From assembly GCF_910592395.1 (NCBI RefSeq), contig NC_088324.1:9264953-9328952 (forward strand): 64,000 nucleotides of DNA, written 5' to 3'. Shown piece by piece: positions 1 to 12,631 of the stretch. This DNA comes from Lineus longissimus (Eukaryota > Nemertea > Pilidiophora > Heteronemertea > Lineidae). Each line of letters opens with the position of its first letter. Within the stretch, counting starts at the first letter, position 1. The translations under genes and the position numbers were made by a program. The notes beneath the pieces were generated by a model. It ran no database searches. It was given only the letters and a program-made list of their open reading frames with translations, and was not told the origin of the DNA.

Positions 1-3000
1 TCATAAACGGTTACAAAATAAATTTATTTTTTATCAAGTAGGGTACCTGTAGGCTTAGGATTCCCAAAGATAATAAATTTATATTCATTCAAGCCTATAC
101 TTTTTCTTTGGCTCGTGGCTCTTCTGGCGTACCTTAATTGGCTCTTTAACCCGTGGATATTCCATTGTACAATCTTTACTCCAATAACCAGATTTACAAC
201 TTTTTAAATCACATACTACTACAGAGCACAAACTACACAGTTATAGGCCAAAATGGGCCTGCTCATGGTCAAGTAGAATCACCGAAACTATCCTCAAATG
301 AGCCATTGAATGCGACATGTAACAAGCAACACTAATTTACAAAAGATGTGAAAGAGTTAACCGTTTGACGGAATGCCACATAACTATCAGGTAATCTCCC
401 TCTGAACTGGTGACAATCGGACTGGCCTGAAATTCTCATTATCGTCCACTCCTCAATAAAAATCCAAATAAAATGGGGTCGTTGTATACAGTTGTACTGT
501 ATTACCCCGATGAGAAGCAATTTCAACTATGTCCCCCACTCTCAACCAAGATATTTGTGCGTGCCGGTTTGACTACGGGCTGAAGTTGACGATGTACTCC
601 TGACGGAGCCATTGGGTTCTTCGCCCGCTCATTGACCGAGGCATGGTGACCTGGAGACAGTGACCGGGTTAGCACTGGCTGGTCGAAGGACATATTCACA
701 GGGCGTCCATTCGCAACTTCTCATCTTTCAGGTACTACCCATTCACGTGGACCAAGTCTTACCCAGCAACCTCCCCCTACGTAGCGTGGGGTACCAACCC
801 ACCGCAGATTCAGGAGATGTGTGCAATGGTAACCAGATATCCTACACCACACCAGATCTCAGAACTGGTAATGATGCTGCCCATTCGCAACAGGTTTAAC
901 CGCCGTCATGCCCCTTTGATTTTGCCATTCAACGCCACCATCGGGACACAGGCCTCAAATTGAGGGATGGGCTTTAATGATTATTTCAGACCGATCAGAA
1001 TGTCACAAGCCCAGAGCGAAATCACCAGACAGTTATATGGAGTTACACCAAAAGGCTCACCCCTCACTTCATTTGTAAATAGGTGTTGGGTATTTTTGTC
1101 ACATTCAATGGACCCAGTCCAACAATCTCTTCAGTGCGGCAAATCGCATAGGTTTTTAAAAGTGAAAACAAAAAGGTCACTCCACTGAGCTAAGCTACAG
1201 TAACTTATAGAATACCAGGTGTGGTCATTGGGACACCCCAAACTGAGAGCCAAGAGCCACGAGCACCGTTTTTTTACAGTACAGATATGCGGAGTACTGG
1301 TAGGCCCTAGTGATAGTGTATCACTACGCTATCTAATTGCTTGAATTGGTAGATTTCAATTAAGAATTTACAAATTTGAGAAATACATGTATGCCTTTAT
1401 AAAACAATTTTGATTGCACTATTTGTGCAAGGCTACATGATACAACAGGAATGACAAACATGTGTGAGTACGCAGTGTGTGAAGTGCAGACTCAATGTAC
1501 ACTGTACCCGGCATATTGTATAGACGGCGTAACAACAGTATGATAAAAAATCTTGGCATGGTAGACTGTTAACAATACCACTATCCAGCCGGCGATGTCT
1601 TACGACGTCATAAACGGTTACAAAATAAATTTATTTTTTATCAAGTAGGGTACCTGTAGGCTTAGGATTCCCAAAGATAATAAATTTATATTCATTCAAG
1701 CCTATACTTTTTCTTTGGCTCGTGGCTCTCCTGGCGTACCTTAATTGGCTCTTTAACCCGTGGATATTCCATTGTACAATCTTTACTCCAATAACCAGAT
1801 TTACAACTTTTTAAATCACATACTACTACAGAGCACAAACTACACAGTTATAGGCCAAAATGGGCCTGCTCATGGTCAAGTAGAATCACCGAAACTATCC
1901 TCAAATGAGCCATTGAATGCGACATGTAACAAGCAACACTAATTTACAAAAGATGTGAAAGAGTTAACCGTTTGACGGAATGCCACATAACTATCAGGTA
2001 ATCTCCCTCTGAACTGGTGACAATCGGACTGGCCTGAAATTCTCATTATCGTCCACTCCTCAATAAAAATCCAAATAAAATGGGGTCGTTGTATACAGTT
2101 GTACTGTATTACCCCGATGAGAAGCAATTTCAACTATGTCCCCCACTCTCAACCAAGATATTCGTGCGTGCCGGTTTGACTACGGGCTGAAGTTGACGAT
2201 GTACTCCTGACGGAGCCATTGGGTTCTTCGCCCGCTCATTGACCGAGGCATGGTGACCTGGAGACAGTGACCGGGTTAGCACTGGCTGGTCGAAGGACAT
2301 ATTCACAGGGCGTCCATTCGCAACTTCTCATCTTTCAGGTACTACCCATTCACGTGGACCAAGTCTTACCCAGCAACCTCCCCCTACGTAGCGTGGGGTA
2401 CCAACCCACCGCAGATTCAGGAGATGTGTGCAATGGTAACCAGATATCCTACACCACACCAGATCTCAGAACTGGTAATGATGCTGCCCATTCGCAACAG
2501 GTTTAACCGCCGTCATGCCCCTTTGATTTTGCCATTCAACGCCACCATCGGGACACAGGCCTCAAATTGAGGGATGGGCTTTAATGATTATTTCAGACCG
2601 ATCAGAATGTCACAAGCCCAGAGCGAAATCACCAGACAGTTATATGGAGTTACACCAAAAGGCTCACCCCTCACTTCATTTGTAAATAGGTGTTGGGTAT
2701 TTTTGTCACATTCAATGGACCCAGTCCAACAATCTCTTCAGTGCGGCAAATCGCATAGGTTTTTAAAAGTGAAAACAAAAAGGTCACTCCACTGAGCTAA
2801 GCTACAGTAACTTATAGAATACCAGGTGTGGTCATTGGGACACCCCAATCTGAGAGCCAAGAGCCACGAGCACCGTTTTTTTACAGTACAGATATGCAGA
2901 GTACCGGTAGGCCCTAGTGATAGTGTATCACTACGCTATCTAATTGCTTGAATTGGTAGATTTCAATTAAGAATTTACAAATTTGAGAAATACATGTATG

Positions 3001-3505
3001 CCTTTATAAAACAATTTTGATTGCACTATTTGTGCAAGGCTACATGATACAACAGGAATGACAAACGTGTGAGTACGCAGTGTGAGAAGTGCAGACTCAA
3101 TGTACACTGTACCCGGCATATTGTATAGACGGCGTAACAACAGTATGATAAAAAATCTTGGCATGGTAGACTGTTAACAATACCACTATCCAGCCGGCGA
3201 TGTCTTACGACGTCATAAACAGTTACAAAATAAATTTATTTTTTATCAAGTAGGGTACCTGTAGGCTTAGGATTTCCAAAGATAATAAATTATATTCATT
3301 CAAGCCTATACTTTTTCTTTGGCTCTTGGCTCTCCTGGCGGCACTTAATTGGCTCTTTAACCCGTGGATATTCCATTGTACAATCTTTACTCCAATAACC
3401 AGATTTACAACTTTTCAAATCACATACTACTACAGAGCACAAACTACACAGTTATAGGCCAAAATGAGCCTGCTCATGGTCAAGTAGAATCACCGAAACT
3501 CCAAG
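1..3505. repeat. 1.6-kb tandem repeat, two full copies plus a partial third
   Basis: The block beginning TCATAAACGGTTACAAAATA at position 1 restarts at 1608 and 3213, giving periods of 1607 and 1605 bp. Copies 1 and 2 differ at only a handful of positions plus two small indels near 1460/3065. The third copy breaks off near 3500, in front of a short CCAACT-rich stretch. The window starts inside the array, so its true length is unknown. I recognise no protein in it. Each full copy carries a 96-codon open frame lacking an ATG (673-963 and 2279-2569) and several shorter ORFs. Near-identity means recent duplication; an assembly duplication cannot be excluded from sequence alone. Confidence 0.9.
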
Positions 3506-3548
3506 GCCAACTCCAATTCCAACTCCAATCAACTCCAAGGCCAACATA
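3506..3548. repeat. CCAACT-type simple repeat at array boundary
   Basis: A short run of imperfect CCAACTCCAA units sits exactly where the third copy of the 1.6-kb repeat stops. It overlaps the last codons of the putative minus-strand terminal exon ending at 3529. Confidence 0.6.
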
Positions 3549-4203
3549 GAAAACAAAAAGTCCCTTTCTGCTGAAGAAGTAAATGACCATGTATTTGTTG
3601 TGCCTCACAGTCCTTCCTGATATTCTTCATGCTCGCAATGTTCTCAACATGTAGTAGTGTACTTTCTGAGGACCTAATTGGTGGACCATTGCTGAAATAA
3701 TGACAAGGACTGATTTTAAGGAAAAGAAAATTTTGTTATACTGTTAAAATGTCTTTCGATGATCTCATCTTGCACATTTTTTGATTTTGATATCTTCTTT
3801 TGCCAATTAAGACATACTGTAGTTTTAAAACAGCACTCCTCAGAAGTTCTTTGGGCAGATCATGCAGGGCTTGCAGCAGACCTGCTTCCTCATTCTGCTG
3901 GATGTAGTATTCCACCATATTTTTCACCTTTTTGGATGTGGGCACTGTTTAGACACAGATTCTGGCCCGATTACAGTAGGCATCATTTTAAACTGTATAC
4001 CAATATCTAAAGTGGAGTGAATTTGTCATTAAACCAACTTGCGTATAACTCCATGTCCAGGAGGCAGATAGGTATGACCAACCTTTTGACAGTTTGTCAG
4101 TGGATGCCAAAGCAAACTGCTTTGTCTTTCTGATGTCGTGTGGTGACGGTTCTCGCTTGAATTGCGTCGGTGACATCCATGCCCAGTCTGATCTTGAAAC
4201 AGG
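3529..4203 (-). CDS. Unrecognised minus-strand gene, three 3'-terminal exons
   Basis: Three exon-like segments join without breaking frame: 4203-4083 (acceptor after TTTTTCAG, donor AAAAG|GTTGGT), 3944-3818 (acceptor CTAAACAG, donor CTACA|GTATGT) and 3691-3529 (acceptor TTATTTCAG, stop TGA at 3531-3529). Phases run 0, then 1, then 2. The peptide is about 136 residues and has a middle stretch rich in E, L and K that could form amphipathic helices (EYYIQQNEEAGLLQALHDL). I do not recognise a family. Upstream exons were not resolved: the next good exon-like segment (4820-4625) has an incompatible phase. The last exon runs into simple repeat, so the stop may not be the original one. A decayed relative of the first segment lies near 7700-7830. 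This may be a real small gene, the tail of a longer one, or a pseudogene. Confidence 0.35.
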
Positions 4204-4624
4204 CTGAAAAATTATGGGAGACCATTAGAATTGTAATACATGTATTTTGTAGGCTACGCGATTCTTTGATTTCATGCCAAGTATAGATCCTTTCGCTGGC
4301 CAATTTTCAGCATCTAATCATGACATAAGATAGCATACATGCAGCTGATAGATGCCTACATTAGGGTAGTGTAACATAGGCATATTGACTTCTGCTTCAA
4401 GATGATCATCAGAGTATTGACCTCATTGTCATTTACTGGCTTAACCAAATATTGTGGTAAAGTTCAACTTGACCACTTGCAAACACATTGTTTTACTGGG
4501 AATTTTTCAAGAAAGTGACATGGACTCTTGGGCTCGCCTTTCAAACCAGCATTGCCTGCTTTGTTCTTGCCCTCAGGTTTTTCGCAACAAGTCTGCAAAT
4601 GGTGCTCCAAAGACCGCCACGCAC

Positions 4625-4820
4625 CTGTAGAAGTTCGATATAAGAATGGTTGTAGATATATCTACTGTCCTCACTCTGTCAATGGTGTACGTGAACATCA
4701 TGACTTGCCGAATCTTGCTGTTCTTGCTCCGTAATGTCATTACTCGCCTCTCTTGCCATCTACACATATTGGTTTGCAGAAGGGCTGGAAAGGGAGTACA
4801 AATCTCATGATAAAACCCTG
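4625..4820 (-). other. Exon-like open segment (minus strand)
   Basis: On the minus strand a 196-nt segment lies between an acceptor (AAAGTTCAG) and a good donor (CTACAG|GTGCGT) and is open for 64 codons in one frame. A related copy at about 8070-8150 has lost the donor. The product is unrecognised. The phase does not fit the exon at 4203-4083, so an intermediate exon would be needed if both belong to one gene. Confidence 0.3.
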
Positions 4821-5465
4821 CTGAACTTTGTGACATTCATGCTGGCTTTCCAAGACACAGCGCAAAACTGTTGTCTCTTTGGCAACATTCTGGTACAACT
4901 TCTTCAATCAGTACACTCCCAAAGCAGTGTGGTCCCAGAGAGGCATGCATTTGGTCTTTCCTGCAAGTATCTTTCCAGCCATTTAGGACTACCTGGCGTT
5001 CTTTGTTATTTGAAATGAATAAAGTGTACTGATTGGTAAATATAGCATGCTTTCCATTGCACTTGGTCAGCTGCTCATCTTATGTTGACTCTTCAATCAG
5101 TTTGGAATTCTGTGAATTGTTTGCAATCAAAGCTCAAATTGTTCATCTGATTTGCCAGTGACCTTACCTATTCAGATGCAACATACCACACCCAAAGCTT
5201 TGAAAATATTTGAATGTATTAGCAGTTCCAGTAATAGAACTGTCAGACTGGCACAGTAAGGCCGATGTTCAAAATTAACTCCAGTACCAAATTGAGAAAA
5301 TTGTCTTCTATTTCAGTCGACAAAAGACCAAATGAAGTGTACGATGGACTGAGACCTTAAGTCCCACAAAGGATAAGGAGCAAGGTCTTCCATAAACTTG
5401 GGTGAAGTCATTCACGCACTGCTCATTAAGTTCACCGAGTTGTCTATAAGATTAAGAACCTGTGC

Positions 5466-6003
5466 AATAATAATTACCCTAACCAGAGGCATGGCTCCAG
5501 TCACCCCGAACAGTTGTTAACGTTTCAGTCTGAAGCCACCATCATGGCCTATTGTTGTCTTCCGACCTGCCTTTTGAGTGTTTGTCTTCAATGCTGATCC
5601 TGCAAAAGTAGACAATCTTGTTGAATACAAAGAATTGGACCATAAAATTTCCATCTGCAGTACTGGTTCCCACAAGGTAAACAGCCCAGCAATGGGTCAT
5701 TACCCTGGCTGAGTAAACTGTTCTCATAATATTCAAAACAATCCTGCATACCAGCTGACCATCTTAGTCGCACATACTGGAAAAAGAGCCGACTGAAAAA
5801 CTCCCGACACTTCTAGTTGCTTTGTATATTTTAATTGTTAAAATTATCTATTGACATCCTGGTTGTGGCTTTGTCCTCAAAAGACAATTTGGGATGAATC
5901 AAAACAATCATAACAAATACCTCATAATATCTGACCATGCACAAAGTTATCATTATAAGATTGATTTTCAATGAGTTTTCATCACAGCAGGTTAATGTTG
6001 GCG
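5466..6003. repeat. Local duplication, copy 1 (pair with 8187-8730)
   Basis: A block of about 540 bp from AATAATAATTACCC through CAGCAGGTTAATGTTGG is repeated at 8187-8730 with scattered substitutions and small indels. Both copies keep a minus-strand segment CTACTTTTGCAG followed by GATCAGCATTGAAGACA, which resembles an acceptor and exon start. Confidence 0.8.
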
Positions 6004-8186
6004 TTATATTTGAAAGTTGGAATGATAACTTGTCCTTCTGATGAAATGATGTATGTATCCATCATTGAAAGCCCATCCTCTATGAAGGAAACTGCAACGA
6101 TTTCAGGTTTAAATACAAGTAGGATACAGCATATAATCACATACTGTACACGAGTTCAACTTCCCCACGAACCTTGTATTCTGATAAGATTCCTTCCATT
6201 GATCTGATCTCCAGTCTTCCTCTTATCTCCAGTCCAAATGGTGTTGCCTCAGGTTGCCTCAAGGGTCAGCAAATCTTGATGGGAAGTTGGCCGTGGTATG
6301 GGCGGAACCTGCAAACCTTGGTAGTAAACTGGCCTAGACTTGTTAACCAGTAGGAACACGGTGATAACCATCTTTGATCAGCTGCACTATTTTCCGGCTT
6401 GATCATCAACACATTGAGGTGCTGGAAAGGATCACAATTTTCATTAGATTTTTTGTTCTAAATAATAAATCCAAATTGACACAAAATGGTCACCATAAGC
6501 TTCAATTTCCACATCTAGATATCCATCTGTTGAAGATAATACAAAGTCTTTGTAGAAACAGTTGCAATCAAATCACTCTGATCTGAAGTGCACCATAAAA
6601 TAACGATCATGACGGCTGAAATTGTGCTCAGCGATTAAAAACAGTGACCACCTGCAGTTAAAGGTGTTTACAGGGTTTCAGCAGGATTTAAATGCTTCCT
6701 GGCCTTCCATTTCTCAGCCATTGTGTAAGTTTGGCACAACCTCAAAATCTATTTACTGCAAGGACGTCCTCAGCCCGTCCCCCACCAAATTTCTCTTATA
6801 CTTACAGTGGCGAGTCTTCTTGCTGACCAGCTTTCACTTTCTCACCAAGTCCTAGCATCTTAATCGCTGTCTCCGACTGGCTCAGATCACAGCCAAATCA
6901 AATCATCCCAACAGCAGAGCATATTTGTTACTTAACAAACTATCATGCCAGTTCTTAATTGCCAAGGTAGGAAGTGAATGAGGACCCTCCTTTTGGCATC
7001 AACCACGATCATGTCTCTGTTGGCAGCCTTGCAAAGCCTCTGTGACAATATATTCAAGTTGAACTTTCGCCCGACTCTATAAAGTAAATCAAAAAATTTA
7101 CACAAAGTGCTATAATGTTTCTCCAGCTCTGCTGTTCATGCCGCAGGCAACATGGCTGGAATTTCTAATAGTTAGCTTGGTGTGGCCCTCAGCTACTGTT
7201 CACAGCAGGCATTCCCGATGCGAGGTTTGAAGCATCTCCAGCATCCTGTGATGGTTTCCCTTGGGCTATGTGACAGATGCAGCACCAATCTTGGACCTCA
7301 GCTGAAAAAGAAACCAAACTATTATAACTAGCATAAATGGATGCCATTAGACACGAAATTCTGACATTTGACATCCTGAAGCTTCCATCCTTTCGTTGAC
7401 TGGCTGTTGATATTTCGTCGTAGCAAGATTGCCTAGCCGAGGTGGCTACTTGGTACATATACCCACTGCAGGGCATCCTGTTTTAGAGCCCTCCTCTCGT
7501 CTTCCGACAATTCAAAAACTTTAGTCAGCTTGATTTTGTCATTTTCAACTATAACAAGTGCAATGACTGAGTGGCATCGCTATGTCGGCAGCTCGACTAC
7601 ATTTGATCAGAGGCAAGGACTTTTTAAACTGCAAAATTACAGCAGAATGAACTCTGCCACAAAAAAATGACACCCCTTTGGTTGACAGATTGTCTATGGA
7701 TACTTAGCCTCGCCAAACCAAACTGTTCCGTCTCCCTTGGACAGCCTCGGTGACATCCACTCCCGCTGAACAAACCCAGGCTCTCTACTGTAGTGGTTCT
7801 GGTCCTCTCCAATGATCTTGAAACCAGGCTGAAAAAGAACTCAAATCATTAGATTTTTGTAGGATATAACAGTAACACAACGAGATCTTTTATTTCTTCA
7901 TTATCCTGAAGCGTTCATCATCTTGCTGACTGGTTCACAAGTAGTCTAGTTGAAATGGTCACCTTATAGCTATGTGGCATGGCAAGTTGCCATCACCCCA
8001 GTTCATAGTTAATTATCCTCTGTCGTCGTCATCATCATTTATTACTGGACTCTCAATGACCAATGAATGTCAGGTTTTTCGCAACAAATCTGCAAATGGT
8101 GCTCCAGACCGCCACGCCCTTGTGGAAGTCTGATATAAGAATGGTTGTAGATATAACTACTGTCCTCGCTGTCGTTTGCCTATGGA

Positions 8187-8730
8187 ATAATAATTACCCA
8201 ACCAGAGGTCTGGCTCCAGTCTCCCCAAACAGTTGTTAACATTGCAGTCTAGACGCCACCATCCTGGCCTGCCTTTGAGTGTGTGTCTTCAATGCTGATC
8301 CTGCAAAAGTAGACCATCTTGTTGAATACAAAGAATTGGACCATAAAATTTCCATCTGCAGTGCTGGTTCCCACAAGGTAAACAGCCAAGCAATGGGTCA
8401 TCACCCTGGCTGAGTAAACTGTTCTCATGATATTCAAAACAATCCTGCATACCAGCTGACCATCTTAGTCTCACATCAGCCGACTGAAAAACTCCCGACA
8501 CTTCTAGTTGCTTTGTATGTGCCTGTCTTGACTGTACAAGAACGACCCACAAAGAACCTAAAATTTGAATTGCTAAAATTATCTATTGACATCCTGGTTG
8601 TGGCTTTGTCCTCAAAAGACAACTTGAGATGAATCAAAATGATAACAAATATCTCATAATATCTGACCATGCACAAAGTTATCATTTTAGAATAATTTTC
8701 AATGAGTTTTCATCACAGCAGGTTAATGTT
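8187..8730. repeat. Local duplication, copy 2 (pair with 5466-6003)
   Basis: Second copy of the block described at 5466-6003. It is followed by the three-unit tandem repeat at 8700-10090. The text near 8889-8935 also resembles 6054-6090, so similarity continues past the core block. Confidence 0.8.
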
Positions 8731-10090
8731 GGACTCTCCACATTGATGTTGAATTCTGAAATGTATCTGACCAGTCATGGTCGCATCAAGAAGTTTCCTC
8801 ATGACCAACCCCAACTCTCTTGGTGTAATTCTTTACACAATGGTAGAACCCCTCTGGCACAACTTATGTGTCGTCACCCTTTACTCAGTATGTGTCCGTC
8901 ATTGAAAGCCCATCCTCTAGGAAGGAAGCAACAAAAGATTTCAGGTTTAAATCATTAAAAGTTTTACCTCGAAATGCTCTCAACTGAAGTGGTTCTATCT
9001 TGGAAGTGGGTATGGCAGTGAAGTGAAGTGAATCCATTTGGTAAGCACTTGTCATTATGCAAGAAGTCACATCTCTGGCAAGGCTGTCTGCAATAAAACA
9101 AATAAAAATCTTTATGTTGAATATTGAAATGTATCTGACCAATCATGGGTTACACCCAGAAGCAAGATGGAGTCTCATCACTTGTTGAGGAGGAATACTC
9201 CCTGGAAAATAACATATTTGAGTGCAGAGCAAATGCTTGGGACAAAGTAGAACATCCAGTGGCTCCTCCATGTCTAGCCCTCAACTCCATGGGTGCGGTT
9301 CTTTTCATAATAGACTTGTAGGCTTTGACACAGGTGTGGTTTTCCTCCTCAGGCACAACTCTGAAAGGTGTCATGACCCTGTACTAAGTTTGTTTATGAC
9401 AGCCCATATCTCAGAAGAAAGCAATGGTTCAGGTTCAAAAATTTATGTTTTACCTGCTCTAGAACTGAAGTGGTTCTTGCTTGAAAGTGGGTGTGGTGGT
9501 GAGGTGAACTGAATCCATAGCTCAGCGTTTGTCATTGTACAAGGAGAAACATCTTTGGCAAGTCAGTCTGCAATAAAACAATTCAAAATTCTTATGCTGA
9601 AGACTTAAGTGTATCATCAACGACCAGTCCTAGTCAAATCTAGAAGCCAGATGACTGAAGACAGGGTCACTAGGCCAAATAAACCAACTGGCACCTAACC
9701 TTAGTGGCAGAAAAAAAACACACATCCCACCTTTAGAAGAACACTCCCTGGAGAATAACACCCCTAACTGCAGAGAGACTGCAAAAGAAGAACTTCAAAC
9801 TCTATGGGTGTAAATTAATTCTTCAAGTAACATACATAATCTTCAGACATAACTGTGGTATCTTCCTCCACCACAACTTTGAAATGTGTCATGATCCTGT
9901 ACGACCAAGTTCATCTCTGACAGCCCACCCCTTACCTTGATGCTCTGGAACTGAAGTGGTTCTTGCATGGACAAAGGGATGGTGATGTGGTAGATTGAAT
10001 CAATGGCTCTGTACTGTCATTATACTTGTTTAGTTAGAGAAACACCTCTGGCTAGGCTGTCTGCAATAAAACAATAAATAATAATTTGTT
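8700..10090 (-). repeat. Three tandem ~485-bp units, each with a decayed exon-like core
   Basis: The minus-strand motif TGTTTTATTGCAG occurs three times, with CTGCAATAAAACA on the plus strand at 9088, 9568 and 10061 (spacing 480 and 493). Each is followed by a related 120-135 nt segment and then a GTAAAA or GTAAGG donor. In the first unit the segment 9087-8968 is open in two frames; one reads a Cys/His-rich start (QPCQRCDF). Units two and three carry in-frame stops. The splice signals are better kept than the reading frame, as in tandemly duplicated exons decaying after duplication or in a noncoding transcript. Confidence 0.6.
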
Positions 10091-11100
10091 TATGATGAAT
10101 ATATATTTAAAAATGTATCACACAAAAGCAGTGGTTACATGCAGTCATTCCTGAAATTTAAGTTTTTAACTCAATGGGCAAAACCCATCCAGGTCTCGCT
10201 TCAGTCAATTCCATGTATTTCACTTGGGGATAAATTGCACTCACAAGATTTTGCCTCCTTATCACTATCAGCAACTGTGATCAATTTGAAAAATATTCTA
10301 ACAAAATGCAACCCAGGAGGAGAGTCTGCATAGGTGAAATTCTCGCTCTTGGGGCACTGCATTGCAAGGACAAATAGCCAAAGGGTGTGGAAAGAGTAGG
10401 TAGGTTTGGGCGAGGTCAAAACTTTGATCAGCCGCAGGGACAGTTACTTGGAATGTAAAAGAAATGTGACAATTCTCTTTTGTCCATTTTTAAAATTAGC
10501 CACAGAAAATATTGCCTTAATTTTGTACTCAATCTGACTCAGGCAGTTGATTATGTGAGCTGGGCATCTGGGTAACATTGCATAACTTTACCGACTCCAG
10601 TCATTGAACTGCATAAGAGGTAATGGACCAATTTTTGTTATTTTTACCATGTTAAGCTAGTCTAAATAAGGATTTTGTGTCATGACTGGATCTCTTTAAG
10701 GCTGGGATCTAGCATCCCAGCAGTCAAAGGGGTACCTTTTATGATTCTTCTTGTTAGGGGTATTTTCTCATGGCTCGACTCGCACAGAGATACAAAAAGC
10801 TAAAAAGGCCATGGGAAGGGGGCTAAAAATTCATGGTCGTAAAATTGGTCATTCCCGAGAGGGGTGTTGTAAAGGAACCAGCGTAGTCATACTGTATACA
10901 ACCTGTGTGTGGGGGGGGGGGGGGGCATGAAGGAAGTGGGTTTCGTTTAGGCCCATAGCATTTATATAAAAAAAATATTTTGCAAATTACCAAATTCTGG
11001 TCATGCACAAGGTATATTTCGCTTTGCATACAATTAATATAATTATTTGGAAAGCACCAAAGAAAATCCACGCCCAATGCAGCGCACATGGTCACAGCTC
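10091..11100. other. No gene seen; poly-G tract inside
   Basis: No convincing ORF or splice chain. A run of about 16 G residues lies near 10911-10926. The rest is unremarkable AT-rich sequence. Confidence 0.5.
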
Positions 11101-11119
11101 AGCGCCATTGTCGCAGCAC

Positions 11120-11640
11120 ATGGTCCACACGCATGCGCAATGACCACTGAAACATCGTGTTCCATTTTCCATAATATTCTTTTTTTTTAGCACGTTTTTC
11201 ACCAGAAAAAACGCTCAAAAGATTGATAAAGTCCAGTTTACCAAAAGTAAAAATACACAAAGACCATAGATATTTGGCTCATATAACTTGATCAGGATGC
11301 TGGAATGTCAAATTGACATTTTTTTGGAGGAGATGAGCGCACACTTGACAAAAATATCGGCGCCATTACAATGTTTCGCGCACCTCCACAAAAATCACGA
11401 AATAATGAATCGAAGATGAAAAATACGACTACAAATCTATACAATAGTGAGCTAGAACATCTGAGCTATAAACTTACCGCCAAAATATGTCTTTATTCGA
11501 GAAAAGAAATGTAAAAATCGACGGTTTTAGCAGAGAAGTGTTCAAGTTCCCGCCTGCATGGTCTGGTTGAATTCAACACGTGTAGCAGACGATTATGAGA
11601 CATCTGCGCATGCGCATTACGTCATTGATTCAGGTGGCAC
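11120..11640. promoter_or_regulatory. CpG-containing promoter-like region with NRF-1 palindrome
   Basis: TGCGCATGCGCA at 11605-11616 is a perfect 12-bp palindrome matching the NRF-1 consensus. It is followed at once by TTACGTCAT, an ATF/CREB-like site. A second GCATGCGC core lies near 11136. A TTTCGCGC E2F-like site lies near 11375 and GCGCCATTAC near 11361. On the minus strand an ATG at 11603-11601 opens a 36-codon ORF, and a clear donor GGCG|GTAAGT ends an exon at 11478. DENND1 starts on the other strand at 12632. Together this suggests a divergent promoter. This is inference from motifs only. Confidence 0.4.
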
Positions 11641-12631
11641 TACACAGTGCGGAGGACGGCGTCATTTTCATTGCATTTAATTCATCACTTCACCGATAGG
11701 TGACGCCACCTTTGACAACACTAGGATCCTGAAAATAGTAAATAATTAACCAAGAAATGGCATGATGTGCGATCTTCAAACGGGCCTCAATCGGTTCAAA
11801 ATGAATGATTTGGGAATGCCATTACCACCGGCAGATAGCCAAATGCATCTAGTTTCTTTATTTGATGTGAAAACATGGTGATCTCGGCTATTTTTTCGCA
11901 ATATGGCCTAGAATTTGGACGAGCATAATTAACACTCGCACAACTACGCCCAACCTCGAGTGGCAGATGGGGGTATGTTACATATTGAGGCCAAACTGGG
12001 GACTGAGGCCTGCTTCAAATGGCACAGAGTCAAGGCTCATAAAATCGCCAAAGATCCCTCTGCACATGGAAACTAAGACCAGGGCGTCAAAGTAAATAGT
12101 ATTTGGAACAGGTTGGACCTATTCATGAACATGGAAACGGCTTGCGTCTTAAAAACAACATTTCTCTGGGGGACAAAACGGACCCCGTCCCCACTGTGTA
12201 GTGCCACCTGTGTTGGCTCCGGCAGAGAGTATACTGTATCTTACAATCTGCTTGGAGAACGGAGAACACGCCCGAGGGAGAACAATACTATTAGGGAGTT
12301 TTCGCAAATCCCCGTAACGCCAACTTGAACGCCTATCCCAATGTTTGACCAACTATGTTGAGGATAGCCGTTCGCATTGACGTTTCGGGCCATTCAATGT
12401 TAGCCTCGAATCGAACTTCAGGCAAACTGTTTGGTAAGACCTGTTGTGATTCTTCTGGGCCACCGTAGAAATGTGTCAGTTGGTAGCCGCGCGGCGGTCT
12501 CGGAATTGGTCCACCTTAGGTCAATAATTAAGAAAAATACTTCACAAAATAAAAATGACAGGATTTTTGCTGCTTCCTGTTTACAAATTTCTCCCAATTT
12601 TCGTTTAGTAAAAGTCACTGATCATTTGAAA

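Larger units (their letters stand above)
4204..8186. other. Patchwork of duplicated, exon-like fragments; no resolved gene
   Basis: This stretch contains several minus-strand acceptor-like TTTTTCAG sites followed by related short segments, near 4203, 7300 and 7830. Segments around 4200, 4570-4700 and 5466-6003 recur near 7830, 8070-8160 and 8187-8730. Most frames are interrupted. The 7830 copy reads open for about 44 codons and then meets TAG. I read it as locally duplicated gene pieces in decay, but part could still be transcribed. Confidence 0.45.
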
